A DNA stretch of 38,356 nucleotides, taken from NCBI GenBank assembly GCA_964439085.1, contig CAYTNB010000005.1, forward strand, positions 1 through 38,356, given 5' to 3'. The stretch comes from JAADIV01 sp964439085. Its GTDB lineage: Bacteria; Desulfobacterota; Desulfobulbia; Desulfobulbales; VMSU01. Positions 8,475 to 15,690 of the stretch are shown piece after piece. Under the pieces are notes generated by a model. That model saw only the letters and a list, made by a program, of their open reading frames with translations. It searched no databases and was not told the DNA's origin. Position numbers and translations under genes: made by a program. The first letter of the stretch is position 1. Each line of letters opens with the position of its first letter.

Positions 8475-10672
8475 CTGTACTCCGGTTTGAAAATTATTCC
8501 GCCTAATGGCGGTACTGAAATTTCGATATGCATGGGTGCTTCGCCAAATGGCTCATGAATCGGGATCTTAACATCTGAATTACCCACATTGCTGCCCCCA
8601 AAGAGGCCATCGTCAGAACAGAGCACCTGTCGATAACCCACATCCTCCAAGACACCCAGCTTATAGCCGTTATGCACCTCGGGGGTGAAATTAAGCAGAC
8701 AAATCAGGTGGTCTTTAGGATCTGATGCCTTTCTGGCAAAAGCGATAATACTATTATTTACATCTTTAAAGTCCAGCCACTGAAAGCCCGTATAGTTGTG
8801 ATCCTCTTCCCAAAGAGCGGCATTGTCCTTGTAAAACTTGTTCAGGGATTTAACAAATAACTGAACCTGTTGATGGCGTGGTCTCTCCTCCACCAAATGC
8901 CAGTCAAGGCTGTTCTTGCAATACCACTCGGAAATTTGGCCAAATTCGCCACCCATAAAAAGCATCTTTTTACCAGGATGCGTCCAAAGATAGAAAAAAA
9001 GCAACCTTAAATTAGCGAATTTTTGCCATTCATCGCCGGGCATTTTTGATAATAATGACTGCTTGCCATGCACCACCTCATCATGGGAAAGAGGCATGAC
9101 AAAGTTTTCAGAAAAAGCGTAGAGCAGTGAGAACGTCAAGGCATTGTGATGATATTTCCGGTATAACGGATCACGACTAAAATAAGCCAGGGTATCATTC
9201 ATCCAGCCCATATTCCACTTGTACCCAAATCCCAGGCCCCCTGCATCTGTGGGCTTGGAGACGCCAAAAAAACTGGTGGATTCCTCGGCGATCATTGTGA
9301 CTCCAGGGAAGCGATCATACACAACACTATTTAAGTGTTTCATAAACTCAATAGCCTCCAGATTCTCCTTGCCCCCTCTTTGGTTAGGAACCCACTGCCC
9401 CCCCTGACGATCATAGTCGAGATAGAGCATTGAGGCGACGGCATCTACTCGCATGCCATCAATATGAAATTTTTCAAGCCAGAACAACGCATTTGAAATC
9501 AGAAAACTAATGACTTCCTTACGACCGTAATTGAAGACATAAGTTCCCCATTCTGGTTGAAACCCCTGGCGTGGATCTTGATGCTCATATAGAGAACTTC
9601 CATCAAATTTACCCAAGCCATGTCCATCGGTTGGGAAGTGAGATGGAACCCAGTCCAGAATAAGACCAATACCCTGACTATGACATTGATCCACAAAATA
9701 CATAAAATCCTTTGGCGAGCCGAAACGACTAGTGGGTGCGAAATAACCGGTAATTTGGTAGCCCCATGATTCATCAAGCGGATGCTCCATGATGGGCATG
9801 AGCTCAATATGAGTGAAACCCATTTCCTTAACGTACGGGATAAGCGTGTCTGCCAGTTCCCGATAAGTGAGAAAGCGTTCCGGAACATTGGGATCACGCT
9901 TCCAGGAACCTGGATGTACCTCGTAAATTGACATGGGAGAATGGTAAAGAGTCGCAGAATCACGTTCCTTTATCCATGCTTTATCGTGCCATTCAAAGCC
10001 GTCAAGTTCTGTGACAATTGAGGCGGTTTTGGGACGCACCTCAGCCTCGAAATGAATAGGATCGAGTTTCTCCTGAATACTCATATCCTGAGAACGAATC
10101 TCAAATTTATATAGTTCACCTACGGCAAGACCTGGAATAAAAAGTTCCCATATTCCTGATGAATTTATGGCTCGCATCTGGTGAATGCGGCCATCCCAAA
10201 AATTAAAATCACCAATGACACTGACCCGGCGAGCTGACGGAGCCCAAACCCGAAACATCAACCCCTCTTTGTTGTTTACAACGACGGCGTGTGTGCCTAA
10301 CGTGTCATAAATATTGTAATGTGTGCCATTGTTAAAAAGGTGTTGGTCAAAGTCTGTTAGAGCCGGTAAAGCACGGTAGGGATCATCAACCATTTTAATA
10401 ACTTGATTATATTGAGTAATCTCATAGCAATAGTCCACCGGCTCCCTAAAATCATTGATTATTGTCTCAAATAATCCTTCCTCACGCATTTTATACATAT
10501 CAATTTTCTGGCCGTCCATGACCAGACGCACTGATTCTGCTAGGGGTTGAAAAGTTCGAATGATGGCTGTAGGCTTTTTGGGGTCAACAATATGGAACCC
10601 AAGTACTCTAAAGGGGTCGTGCTGGTCAGAGGCCAATACCCTGTCTAATTCTTTAACGACGTCTAATGACAT
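8471..10672 (-). CDS. glgB: 1,4-alpha-glucan branching enzyme
   Basis: 733 residues, the usual GlgB length. It has an N-terminal glycan-binding region (about 15-110), a CBM48 domain (about 125-215) and a GH13 catalytic barrel. Catalytic residues follow the family pattern: nucleophile Asp410 (GMRVDAVASM), acid/base Glu463 (IAEES) and the transition-state Asp531 in LSHDEVVHGK. It transfers alpha-1,4 glucan segments to make alpha-1,6 branches in glycogen in the cytoplasm. An AAGAGAA-type ribosome site precedes the ATG. No other glg gene is adjacent, though the phosphohexomutase at 13319-15199 could supply glucose-1-phosphate. The gene is divergent from the algH-like gene across 178 very AT-rich bases that probably hold both promoters. 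Confidence 0.97.
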   Translation of the reverse strand: MSLDVVKELDRVLASDQHDPFRVLGFHIVDPKKPTAIIRTFQPLAESVRLVMDGQKIDMYKMREEGLFETIINDFREPVDYCYEITQYNQVIKMVDDPYRALPALTDFDQHLFNNGTHYNIYDTLGTHAVVVNNKEGLMFRVWAPSARRVSVIGDFNFWDGRIHQMRAINSSGIWELFIPGLAVGELYKFEIRSQDMSIQEKLDPIHFEAEVRPKTASIVTELDGFEWHDKAWIKERDSATLYHSPMSIYEVHPGSWKRDPNVPERFLTYRELADTLIPYVKEMGFTHIELMPIMEHPLDESWGYQITGYFAPTSRFGSPKDFMYFVDQCHSQGIGLILDWVPSHFPTDGHGLGKFDGSSLYEHQDPRQGFQPEWGTYVFNYGRKEVISFLISNALFWLEKFHIDGMRVDAVASMLYLDYDRQGGQWVPNQRGGKENLEAIEFMKHLNSVVYDRFPGVTMIAEESTSFFGVSKPTDAGGLGFGYKWNMGWMNDTLAYFSRDPLYRKYHHNALTFSLLYAFSENFVMPLSHDEVVHGKQSLLSKMPGDEWQKFANLRLLFFYLWTHPGKKMLFMGGEFGQISEWYCKNSLDWHLVEERPRHQQVQLFVKSLNKFYKDNAALWEEDHNYTGFQWLDFKDVNNSIIAFARKASDPKDHLICLLNFTPEVHNGYKLGVLEDVGYRQVLCSDDGLFGGSNVGNSDVKIPIHEPFGEAPMHIEISVPPLGGIIFKPEYR

Positions 10673-10850
10673 ATTTATTCTCTTTTAATTGTGTGGAAAA
10701 AAACTTGAAATTAGTCTATTTAACAAACTTAAATGATACTTTATCACAAAATCAAATTAAGATGATAAAAAAATCAAAATTAAAATTATATTTTACTGCA
10801 CCATAAATTTACAACTTGATCATAAACTATCTTGTGCGTAAAAGTACCTA

Positions 10851-11408
10851 ATGAAAACACTCCGGGGTAATTTTTTAATTGCCACTCCACAGATGCCTGA
10901 CCCTCGCTTTAAGAAGCAGGTTATTTTAATTTGCTCCCATTCAAATGAAGGCGCTATGGGGCTGGTTATAAATCAACCCAGCACATATTCTCTCCAAGAA
11001 GTTATTTCTGCCGCCCAAATATCGGTAGATGATGGAGAGCGTCAATGGCCGCTAATCTACACCGGAGGGCCAGTAGAAACGCAGACAGCTTTTTTCATAT
11101 ATGATTCCAAATATCAAAATGTTACTAATTATGTAACTTTGCATAGCGGAATATGCCTGTCGCGTGACCCCGAAATTTTATTTGATATTGCTCGTGGAAT
11201 TGGTCCAATCAAATATCTTTTTATTCTGGGATACGCCGGTTGGGCTGCCGGCCAGTTAGAGGCAGAACTTGCCACTAACGGCTGGCTAACGTTGCCAAGT
11301 GCCAGCGACATCCTTTTTGACACACCCGATGAAATTAAATGGAAAAGGGCGGCCGAGAAATTTGGTATAGATATATCTTTATTTAGTGATGAGGCAGGTA
11401 ACGCTTAA
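10851..11408 (+). CDS. AlgH/YqgE family protein (UPF0301)
   Basis: 185 residues, the normal size for this family. Diagnostic stretches are LRGNFLIATPQMPDPRFKKQV at the start, GAMGLVINQP, the GGPV segment, and a C-terminal GYAGWAAGQLEAEL followed by W. AlgH was first reported as a regulator of alginate genes in Pseudomonas, but the biochemical role is uncertain. It may be a stand-alone cytoplasmic protein here. No clear ribosome site precedes the ATG. Downstream the transcript runs into a MITE-like insertion that seems to separate it from the next gene. Confidence 0.9.
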   Translation: MKTLRGNFLIATPQMPDPRFKKQVILICSHSNEGAMGLVINQPSTYSLQEVISAAQISVDDGERQWPLIYTGGPVETQTAFFIYDSKYQNVTNYVTLHSGICLSRDPEILFDIARGIGPIKYLFILGYAGWAAGQLEAELATNGWLTLPSASDILFDTPDEIKWKRAAEKFGIDISLFSDEAGNA

Positions 11409-11414
11409 TTCTCT

Positions 11415-11586
11415 AATTAAACTCAGCAGTGTTCGGTTACAAAGTTGCGGGCACAATTCAGAACTATTTCAAGCCCAAAAACCGTCATTCCGGCTAAAAA
11501 ACATGCCGAAATGACGAGTATGCGAGGCTTTTATTTTTCCTAATAAGTCAATGAAAGTCCTTAACCGGACACTACTGAATTAAACT
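11415..11586. mobile_element. 154-bp MITE-like element D with 9-bp target-site duplication
   Basis: The element runs from 11424 to 11577. Its ends are imperfect inverted repeats (CAGCAGTGTTCGGTTA at the left; the right end reads TAACCGGACACTACTG), matching at 14 of 16 positions. It is bracketed by a perfect direct repeat AATTAAACT at 11415-11423 and 11578-11586, the signature of transposition. An internal hairpin (11483-11494 with 11505-11516) has a 12-base stem with one mismatch. No ORF is present, so movement would need a transposase in trans. The end sequence reminds me of IS4-type ends, but that is recollection, not a search. It occupies most of the 344-base gap between algH and ykgJ. Confidence 0.88.
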
Positions 11587-11627
11587 AGGAGGCTGTCTTA
11601 GAGAAAAGATATACCACAAACTGTTTG

Positions 11628-11756
11628 ATGGTCTTGTCAAAGTTCCATTATCCGCTGGATCAGTATGCCTTGCCAAATCGCAAACAATTGTCAGAGGACA
11701 ATGAACTTAAACTTATGCTATCTGAACTATATGATATAAATGAGAGGACAATATGA
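11628..11756 (+). CDS. Possible 42-codon ORF just upstream of the YkgJ-type gene (doubtful)
   Basis: The open frame begins after an in-frame TAG at 11586 and has its first ATG at 11628. It encodes a charged peptide containing YALPNRKQLSEDNE and stops with a TGA overlapping the next gene's ATG (ATGA). That overlap and the amino-acid make-up favour a real leader ORF or the tail of an older gene. There is no ribosome site before the ATG, however, and the frame opens right at the edge of the MITE insertion. It may be only chance. Confidence 0.22.
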   Translation: MVLSKFHYPLDQYALPNRKQLSEDNELKLMLSELYDINERTI

Positions 11757-12145
11757 ATAACGTAGAAAAAATATTCCGTTGCCGAGAGTGTGGCTTTTGC
11801 TGCCACGGGGATACCACCGTTTCTCTGGATGAAAAAGATGTTGAAAGGCTGGTTGCCTTTCTTAAAATGCCTCTTGATGAGGTAAGAAAAAGATATCTGC
11901 GCCAAAGCGGTAATGTGATTCAAATGAAAATTGTTGATGGTCATTGCATTTTTTATAATGAAGGTTGTACCATTCACCCTGGCAAACCCTGGCGCTGCAG
12001 ACAATGGCCTTTGCATCCGGCTATCCTTAAAGACAAAGCCAATTTTGAGACAATTAAAGAGTCCTGTCCTGGTATATTAAAGAAAGTATCTTATGAGGAG
12101 TTTTGCCAAACAATGAGTAATTTATCTGATGATGTCAAATACTGA
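11753..12145 (+). CDS. YkgJ-family cysteine-cluster protein
   Basis: 130 residues. The N-terminal CRECGFCC, later HCIFY, GCTIHPGKPWRCRQWP and a final Cys in ESCPG reproduce the CxxCxxCC...C...C...C pattern of the YkgJ/Fe-S oxidoreductase-like family, thought to bind zinc or an iron-sulphur cluster. Its function is not established. A GAGAGGA ribosome site lies about six bases before the ATG. A repeat array begins immediately after the stop codon. Confidence 0.88.
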   Translation: MNNVEKIFRCRECGFCCHGDTTVSLDEKDVERLVAFLKMPLDEVRKRYLRQSGNVIQMKIVDGHCIFYNEGCTIHPGKPWRCRQWPLHPAILKDKANFETIKESCPGILKKVSYEEFCQTMSNLSDDVKY

Positions 12146-12210
12146 TGTACTCGTAAAAAGTCTCTGGATGGCTAAGTAGCTAAGCGTAGACTGCGAAAAG
12201 TTTGATATAC

Positions 12211-12260
12211 AGGTAAGCGAACGGAGTGAGACTCCAGGTAAGCGAACGGAGTGAGACTCC
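12211..12260 (+). repeat. 25-bp perfect tandem duplication
   Basis: Two head-to-tail copies (12211-12235 and 12236-12260). Each starts AGGTAAGCG and ends GAGACTCC, with a variable centre. These ends are the same motif that recurs in repeats A/M and B across the window, so this is a local doubling of a genome repeat motif. Confidence 0.92.
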
Positions 12261-12333
12261 GAGGTGTAGTGATTTTTTAGGTGCGAGGCCATACATATGG
12301 TATGCCTCGTGCCTAAGAAATTGCTACAACGCC
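12261..12333. repeat. Long imperfect hairpin inside repeat C
   Basis: Arms of about 33 bases (12261-12293 and 12301-12333) fold on each other with a short ATATGG-containing loop. The inner part pairs GTGCGAGGC with GCCTCGTGC apart from one wobble or bulge, and the outer part pairs GTGTAGTGA-like sequence with its complement imperfectly. It is AT-rich in the middle of the stem, and a terminator role for ykgJ is possible but not clear. Confidence 0.75.
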
Positions 12334-12423
12334 GTAGATCGGATTGCTATGCTCCTTTTGGGTACTTTTTACGACGCCATCAATCGTAAGATCCCCTAAT
12401 ATATTAAATGCTGATAATTAAAA

Positions 12424-12888
12424 ATGAAATTTGAGTTGATTGTCCTTGGCAAGACAAATGAGGCATATTTGGCGGCTGGAATAGCTGATTTCAGGAAACG
12501 TCTACAGCGATATTGTCAGGTGACAATAAAGATTGTTAAGGAAAAACGTGGCAAAATAGCGGATAAGGTTAGAATCATCGAGGAGGGGCGTAAACTCCTG
12601 GCCCAAATTATTGATACTTCATTTGTTGTGGCCCTAGATAGAACCGGCCAGCAATTAGACTCTGCTGAATTGGCTGAAAATATCGGTATATGGCGGGACA
12701 GTGGTAAACGGGTCGTTACATTTATAATTGGCGGGCCATTGGGGCTTTCTACAGAAGTACTAAAACGGTCAGAACTGGTTATTTCACTATCTAAGTTTAC
12801 CTTTACCCATGAAATGGCCCGCTTAATTTTGTTTGAACAGCTATACCGTGGTTTCTCAATATTAGCAGGTAGTAAATATCATAAATAG
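12424..12888 (+). CDS. rlmH: 23S rRNA pseudouridine-1915 N3-methyltransferase RlmH
   Basis: 154 residues, the canonical size. It is a small SPOUT-class enzyme that methylates the N3 of pseudouridine 1915 in 23S rRNA helix 69 using S-adenosylmethionine. Family marks are VALDRTGQQLDSAELA, the SAM-binding IGGPLGLS (102-109), FTHEMARLILFEQLYR and the C-terminal YHK (152-154). It appears to be a single-gene unit here: repeat C lies upstream and repeat B begins nine bases after the stop. No strong ribosome site is visible before the ATG. Confidence 0.96.
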   Translation: MKFELIVLGKTNEAYLAAGIADFRKRLQRYCQVTIKIVKEKRGKIADKVRIIEEGRKLLAQIIDTSFVVALDRTGQQLDSAELAENIGIWRDSGKRVVTFIIGGPLGLSTEVLKRSELVISLSKFTFTHEMARLILFEQLYRGFSILAGSKYHK

Positions 12889-12896
12889 CCATTTTA

Positions 12897-12974
12897 GTAC
12901 CTCACAGATTGTTTTCCCGGAGTCTACGCTTTGCTCCGCTTACCTGTTTTTTAGAAAAAAATTCATGAGGTACT
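12897..12974 (-). repeat. Repeat B core, copy 2
   Basis: A reverse-oriented B core that starts AGTACCTCA and ends TGAGGTACT, so the outermost bases co-vary with each other relative to the other copies (CTTA/TAAG there, CTCA/TGAG here). The interior carries the GGAGTCTACG and CGCTTACCTG motif. It begins nine bases after rlmH and could act as a 3' hairpin of that mRNA. Degenerate related sequence continues to about 13030. Confidence 0.85.
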
Positions 12975-13082
12975 TATCCAGAGCCTTGTTTTATTCGAAG
13001 TCTGCGCTTATCTCCAGTTTATCTGGGTTTAGGTATTTTTCTCTCACTCTACTTGGGACTAAACAGAGTTCTCGAGTAGGGA

Positions 13083-13302
13083 TTAGACAGATTGTATACT
13101 ATTAACTCCAGCAACCTCTGATTTAAGAAATTTTTCTATACCATTTTTTGGTTGCCTGTGACATTGGCCAACCGTCACAGGCTCCAGTTAATTGCACTGT
13201 TACTATCCCATCCTTAGAGACATCAACCAACACTACGTCACCACCATCATTTTGTAAGGTTGGCCGCATTTTATCCAATGCGGATTGTACCATATCTCTC
13301 AT
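13083..13302 (-). pseudogene. Decayed NifU C-terminal-domain (Nfu-type) Fe-S scaffold gene
   Basis: The frame starts at ATG 13302 (MRDMVQSALDKMRP), with AGAGG six bases upstream and 16 bases after the phosphohexomutase stop. NDGGDVVLVDV, VTVQLTGACDG and PMSQAT are clear NifU C-terminal hallmarks. Two lesions are visible. The second Cys of the cluster-binding CxxC is Trp (TGG). After SQAT the frame shifts, so the current ORF ends at 13123. Reading on in a shifted frame gives KNGIEKFLKSEV and then a proper stop near 13083, the expected family tail. One extra or two missing bases in the A-run would explain it. A functional Fe-S carrier is unlikely; assembly error is an alternative for the shift, less so for the Trp. 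Confidence 0.8.
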
Positions 13303-13318
13303 AATCAACCTCTTTCTG

Positions 13319-15199
13319 TCAGAGTAAACCAATTTCTTTTAATAATTCACGAGCACAGGTAAATAAGGCCTTGGTATCGTCCGCACTTCTGCCTTCCACG
13401 TAAAACCGCACCTTGGGCTCGGTACCTGATGGTCTGATCATTAACCAACTGCCATCGGTCAAAATTATTTTATGACCGTCAATATTAATGACCTGAGCTA
13501 TCTGTCGATCATTGCCATCAACAACTAATGTTCCACCGGCTTTGTAAGAATCCATTTTCGCTAGTGTTTCATTTAAAGCAGTGCCTTTTTGGCTGACTGG
13601 TATGCTATCTTTATCTGGGAAATAATAGCCGTATTGTTCTTGGAGGTCAACGAGGTAATCGCCAAGGTTCTTATTCTGGCTCATCACCATATCCATGGCC
13701 AATATTAGGCCGATATAGGCATCTTTTTCTGGCGTGTGGCCGATAACCGTAATTCCGTCTGACTCTTCAAAACAAACGAGGGCGTTGTCAATTACTGGTT
13801 TGAATTCCTTAAAGCCGACCTTTGGTTCAAAAACTTCTTCATGAAAAGAGACCGCCAAGGCATTGGCAAAATTGCTTGTCGCAACTGTTTTGGCTACCAG
13901 GCCGCTTTTATGTTTAATTTCATGCAAAAAGTGGAAAGCCATAGCTCCAAATTTATTCATGTCAATTTCCACATCACCATCGGTGAAACGGATACGGTCG
14001 GCGTCAGGATCCATAATTACCCCTAGTTTTAGAGGTTCTGGCCGATTACGCAAGATGGCTTTCGCATGTGCCATATTGGCAGAAGAGGGTTCTGGGGCGA
14101 TACCTCCAAAAGTAGGGTCTGACGATTTCCTTAGAAATTGCAGACGTTCCGCATTTATACCCTTGAAAAGCTCTTTTATACTGGCCTTTGAGGCTCCATG
14201 GACGCAATCTACAACTAAAGCAATTTTATTGTTAGATTCAAAGTCTTTGATTATGGAGTCATAATCAAGACCGTGCCTTGATTTGCCCTTGCGGATCAGA
14301 GATTGCCATGATTCCATGGCGTTAACTGGTTTTTGTAGGCTATTTTGGGGATGAATAATCTTTGATTCATTTTTATTGATTAGCTGCTTAGCCTTGCTGG
14401 TAATAAAATCGGTGATTGTTGGCCCAGCTGGGCCGGCATCGGCGGCATTGAATTTAAAACCGCCATAATCAAGCGGGTTATGACTGGGAGTCAAATTGAT
14501 AGAAAAGGCGGCATTAAGTTCAAGTACAGTCGCAGATAGAGTCCCCGTCGTTGCTTCGCCGGCATAATAGACATTAAAATCGTTTGCGGTTAACACATCA
14601 CTAATGGACTGCGCCAGTAATTTATTGCCAAAACGATTATCAAAACCTAAAACACAGCCCCTCTTTTGGGCCTCCGACAAATTTTTAACACCTAATTCGG
14701 CCGCTAGTGATGCCGATCTATTCGCATCATTATATAAATCAATAATTGCCCACGTAACCTGTTGGACAGATTTAACAAAGAGATCTTTGCCTATTATTCC
14801 CCGCCAGCCCGAAGTGCCGAATTTCACATTGTTAACGGGTGGGCCAATATTGTGACGCATTTCATCAAAAATTCTATCATAAACCTTATTGATTTTATCC
14901 TGTAAAAACAAATATCCTTGGCTTTGTGGGGCATATTGATGGCGAATTTTAACTAATTCATTGATCAGTGCGAAATAGTTGCGGTCGGCATGTTTTTTAG
15001 AAGGAAAAAACATATTGAACAAGTCTTTACTTTGATTAGATTGCTCCATTATACGATTGATCCTTGCTTGGTGGTCGATTTTTGTGCCGACCATGTTTAA
15101 TGTCCCCAAAATTGGGTGTATTAATGAATTTATACTTATCATGCCATAAATAGCAGAAGAACGGAATAGCACCCTTGAAAAATAGGTGTTTTTTTGCAT
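13319..15199 (-). CDS. Phosphoglucomutase/phosphomannomutase family phosphohexomutase
   Basis: About 600 residues (626 from the furthest ATG). All four family motifs are present: substrate entry KFGTSGWRG (126-134), catalytic phosphoserine loop TPSHNP with Ser239, metal-binding DPDADR (397-402) and the phosphate-binding RPSGTEPKVRFYVEG near the C-terminus. It interconverts hexose 1- and 6-phosphates in the cytoplasm; glucose is the likely sugar given glgB nearby, but mannose cannot be excluded. The true start may be Met36 (MVGTKIDHQ), because the first 35 residues look non-conserved. It is the upstream partner of the decayed NifU-like gene. An A-family repeat lies in its promoter region. Confidence 0.93.
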   Translation of the reverse strand: MQKNTYFSRVLFRSSAIYGMISINSLIHPILGTLNMVGTKIDHQARINRIMEQSNQSKDLFNMFFPSKKHADRNYFALINELVKIRHQYAPQSQGYLFLQDKINKVYDRIFDEMRHNIGPPVNNVKFGTSGWRGIIGKDLFVKSVQQVTWAIIDLYNDANRSASLAAELGVKNLSEAQKRGCVLGFDNRFGNKLLAQSISDVLTANDFNVYYAGEATTGTLSATVLELNAAFSINLTPSHNPLDYGGFKFNAADAGPAGPTITDFITSKAKQLINKNESKIIHPQNSLQKPVNAMESWQSLIRKGKSRHGLDYDSIIKDFESNNKIALVVDCVHGASKASIKELFKGINAERLQFLRKSSDPTFGGIAPEPSSANMAHAKAILRNRPEPLKLGVIMDPDADRIRFTDGDVEIDMNKFGAMAFHFLHEIKHKSGLVAKTVATSNFANALAVSFHEEVFEPKVGFKEFKPVIDNALVCFEESDGITVIGHTPEKDAYIGLILAMDMVMSQNKNLGDYLVDLQEQYGYYFPDKDSIPVSQKGTALNETLAKMDSYKAGGTLVVDGNDRQIAQVINIDGHKIILTDGSWLMIRPSGTEPKVRFYVEGRSADDTKALFTCARELLKEIGLL

Positions 15200-15287
15200 T
15201 TTGCAGGAAAGATAGTTGCCTGATACGTTACAATATTATATATAGGTAGTTAAATTAATTCGTAACTTACTAACTCTGCCATTGAGA

Positions 15288-15453
15288 CTAGCGCCTCGTA
15301 AACCTTAAAGTGTCGCAAGATTACGAAGTGATTTGGTGTGCCAATAAGGCACGACTGGCGGCGCATAGCAGCGCTATGTAACAGAAGTCGTAACGCCGTT
15401 GGTGCGTCAAATGACAAGTAAGATGCGACACTTTAAGGCCTATGAGGCACCAG
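15288..15453 (+). repeat. Dispersed palindromic repeat A, copy 2 (complete, about 166 bp)
   Basis: Terminal inverted repeats of about 30 bases (15288-15317 and 15424-15453) share the stretch CCTTAAAGTGTCGCA exactly and differ at about five positions outside it. Between them TTACGA and TCGTAA pair around two hairpins, GTGCC/GGCAC and a perfect CATAGC/GCTATG, giving a cloverleaf-like plan. The first 131 bases from 15293 match copy 1 at window positions 1-131 in inverse orientation. No ORF and no clear target duplication. Confidence 0.88.
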
Positions 15454-15516
15454 GTGGAAGTACAACCGTATGTTATCAAATCATACCGCTGACTGGGGAA
15501 GTGATGAATATGAAGG

Positions 15517-15545
15517 TCCTAATATCCCCCTCGTGGGGTGTTAGT
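15517..15545 (+). repeat. Fragment of repeat module M
   Basis: CCTAATATCCCCC, then TCGT, then GGGGTGTTAGT: the C/G hairpin end of module M as seen at 5417-5437 and 33404-33428, here separated from repeat A copy 2 by about 65 unrelated bases. It may be a remnant of a longer mosaic. Confidence 0.55.
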
Positions 15546-15690
15546 TTGCTATTGTAGCTGTTCGTGTAAAGATTACCGGAATATTTTAAAATCTGTATAG
15601 TTACTGAATAGTTGCTCACTTATTTGCTAAAATACTTTGTAACTAAAACTTTTTACAACCATTAATTAAGGCATTAAAAGGGGAAAGTCG

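Larger units (their letters stand above)
12151..12374. repeat. Composite repeat C with 11-bp terminal inverted repeats
   Basis: The segment begins TCGTAAAAAGT (12151-12161) and ends ACTTTTTACGA (12364-12374), a perfect 11-base inverted repeat. Inside are a 25-base perfect tandem duplication (12211-12260) and a large hairpin (12261-12333). It fills almost the entire gap between the YkgJ-type gene and rlmH and has no credible ORF. It may be a composite of smaller mobile repeats. The outer repeat resembles short repeats I associate with other Deltaproteobacteria, which is unverified. Confidence 0.7.
15200..15690. other. 490-base divergent intergenic region
   Basis: The region between the phosphohexomutase and PEP synthase genes contains repeat A copy 2 (15288-15453), a repeat-M fragment (15517-15545) and about 145 AT-rich bases before ppsA that should hold its promoter and leader. 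I see no ORF, tRNA or recognisable riboswitch in it. I could not place a convincing -35/-10 pair. Confidence 0.6.

Noticed and set aside
9499..9963. 154-codon minus-strand open frame inside glgB
   Set aside because: Same-strand alternative frame of glgB; glgB is complete and fully conserved through this region.
13000..13080. Candidate additional repeat or terminator after repeat B copy 2
   Set aside because: Contains CCAG/CTGG and CTACT/AGTAG pairs and a degenerate repeat motif, but the pairs are short and there is no T-run.
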